From Dyadobacter sp. CY261 (GTDB taxonomy: Bacteria > Bacteroidota > Bacteroidia > Cytophagales > Spirosomataceae), in assembly GCF_021440085.1 (NCBI RefSeq), contig NZ_JAKCPW010000004.1:62001-126000 (forward strand): 64,000 nt of DNA, given 5' to 3'. The translations under genes were made by a program, and so were the position numbers. Positions 63,730 through 64,000 of this stretch are shown in pieces. The notes beneath the pieces are model-generated. The model was not told the DNA's origin. It was given only the letters and a program-made list of their open reading frames with translations, and did not search any database. Each line of letters starts with the position of its first letter. Position 1 is the first letter of the stretch.

Positions 63730-64000
63730 AACGATCCGCGTCGAAAACCGTCAATTAAAAAACCTGTCGTACCACCAAGCACGTCTTAATAAAACCCGCC
63801 GGGAATTATGGGGCTGTACCAATGAATGGGACCTTTCGGCTTTGCTTGAAATACCCGATCTGGTCGATCACAACATCCATAAGTGTCGCGTCGCCTATGG
63901 CAAAGACATCGACAACATCAAATGGGAGCCCTACTCCCGCCGCACAATCGGTAAAATCCGCCGGGTTTATCATAATGAAATCGATTATCAATACAAATAC
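63716..64000 (+). CDS. pabC: Aminotransferase class IV, PabC-like (cut by window end)
   Basis: From the ATG at 63716 there are 95 open codons to the window edge: MLCFETIRVENRQLKNLSYH, then ARLNKTRRELWG and CRVAYGKDIDNIKWEPYSRR, a class IV aminotransferase N-terminus. Right after pabB this is the 4-amino-4-deoxychorismate lyase that makes p-aminobenzoate. The catalytic lysine may lie further on, beyond the window. Confidence 0.85.
   Translation, partial: MLCFETIRVENRQLKNLSYHQARLNKTRRELWGCTNEWDLSALLEIPDLVDHNIHKCRVAYGKDIDNIKWEPYSRRTIGKIRRVYHNEIDYQYKY

Overview
The window reads as chromosome of a Bacteroidota bacterium, most likely a Cytophagales member close to Dyadobacter/Spirosomataceae (inference from gene content, not from a database match). 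Supporting signs are a T9SS-type C-terminal sorting domain, TAnnTTTG-like promoter boxes, mostly absent Shine-Dalgarno sites, DUF4136, YtxH and YpdA proteins, an OmpA protein with an N-terminal barrel, and moderate GC with AT-rich gaps. One tRNA (Asn) is present. I saw no rRNA, CRISPR array, transposase or prophage.

Layout. 1-7.3 kb: a MocR regulator (cut by the window edge) divergent from a BtuB-like TonB receptor, then an alpha/beta hydrolase, a quinone oxidoreductase/YccF pair, an RluE-like pseudouridine synthase and a DUF3500 protein followed by a toxin-like gene remnant. 7.4-13.8 kb: dGTPase, then a FIST protein, a PAS histidine kinase, a lone receiver protein and a REC-PAS-kinase-REC hybrid, apparently one signalling module. 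14-20.4 kb: an orphan Panacea (DUF4065) protein next to the complete ligase-associated DNA repair (LDR) cluster: MBL-fold exonuclease, ATP-dependent ligase, Lhr-like helicase, PdeM phosphoesterase. 20.6-26.9 kb: a DUF5618 protein, a BtuFCD/FecBCD-type importer with overlapping genes, and a SnoaL-GNAT-nitrilase gene set. 27-30.5 kb: a T9SS cargo protein and a large surface protein with YadA-head repeats and a self-cleaving S74 chaperone domain. 30.6-35.1 kb: a minus-strand operon of two paralogous amidohydrolases and a PQQ-type sugar dehydrogenase with a haem c domain.

35.9-41 kb is a looser, partly accessory stretch: a lipoprotein, a possibly Tat-exported dienelactone hydrolase, an FkbM-like methyltransferase, poorly known small genes and a broken membrane-protein gene beside tRNA-Asn. 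41.1-47.3 kb is mostly housekeeping and envelope: rsmG, a GT2 glycosyltransferase, tgt (its three zinc cysteines replaced), an OmpA-family porin and UDP-galactopyranose mutase. 47.5-56.3 kb is a surface polysaccharide locus: a Wzc-type tyrosine kinase, NeuB, NeuC and NeuA homologues (predicted sialic-acid-type sugar made and CMP-activated), a candidate transferase, a Wzy-like membrane protein and a glycosyltransferase. The last two carry apparent frameshifts. 56.6-64 kb: TerC, DNA primase, a DUF4136 lipoprotein, YtxH, an Asp-box propeller protein, a YpdA-type reductase (suggesting bacillithiol) and the pabB/pabC pair of folate synthesis, the last gene running off the window.

The points most worth following are the frameshifted sialic-acid polysaccharide locus with an unfamiliar transferase, the zinc-less Tgt, the S74 self-cleaving surface protein with a duplicated cassette, and the FIST/kinase module.
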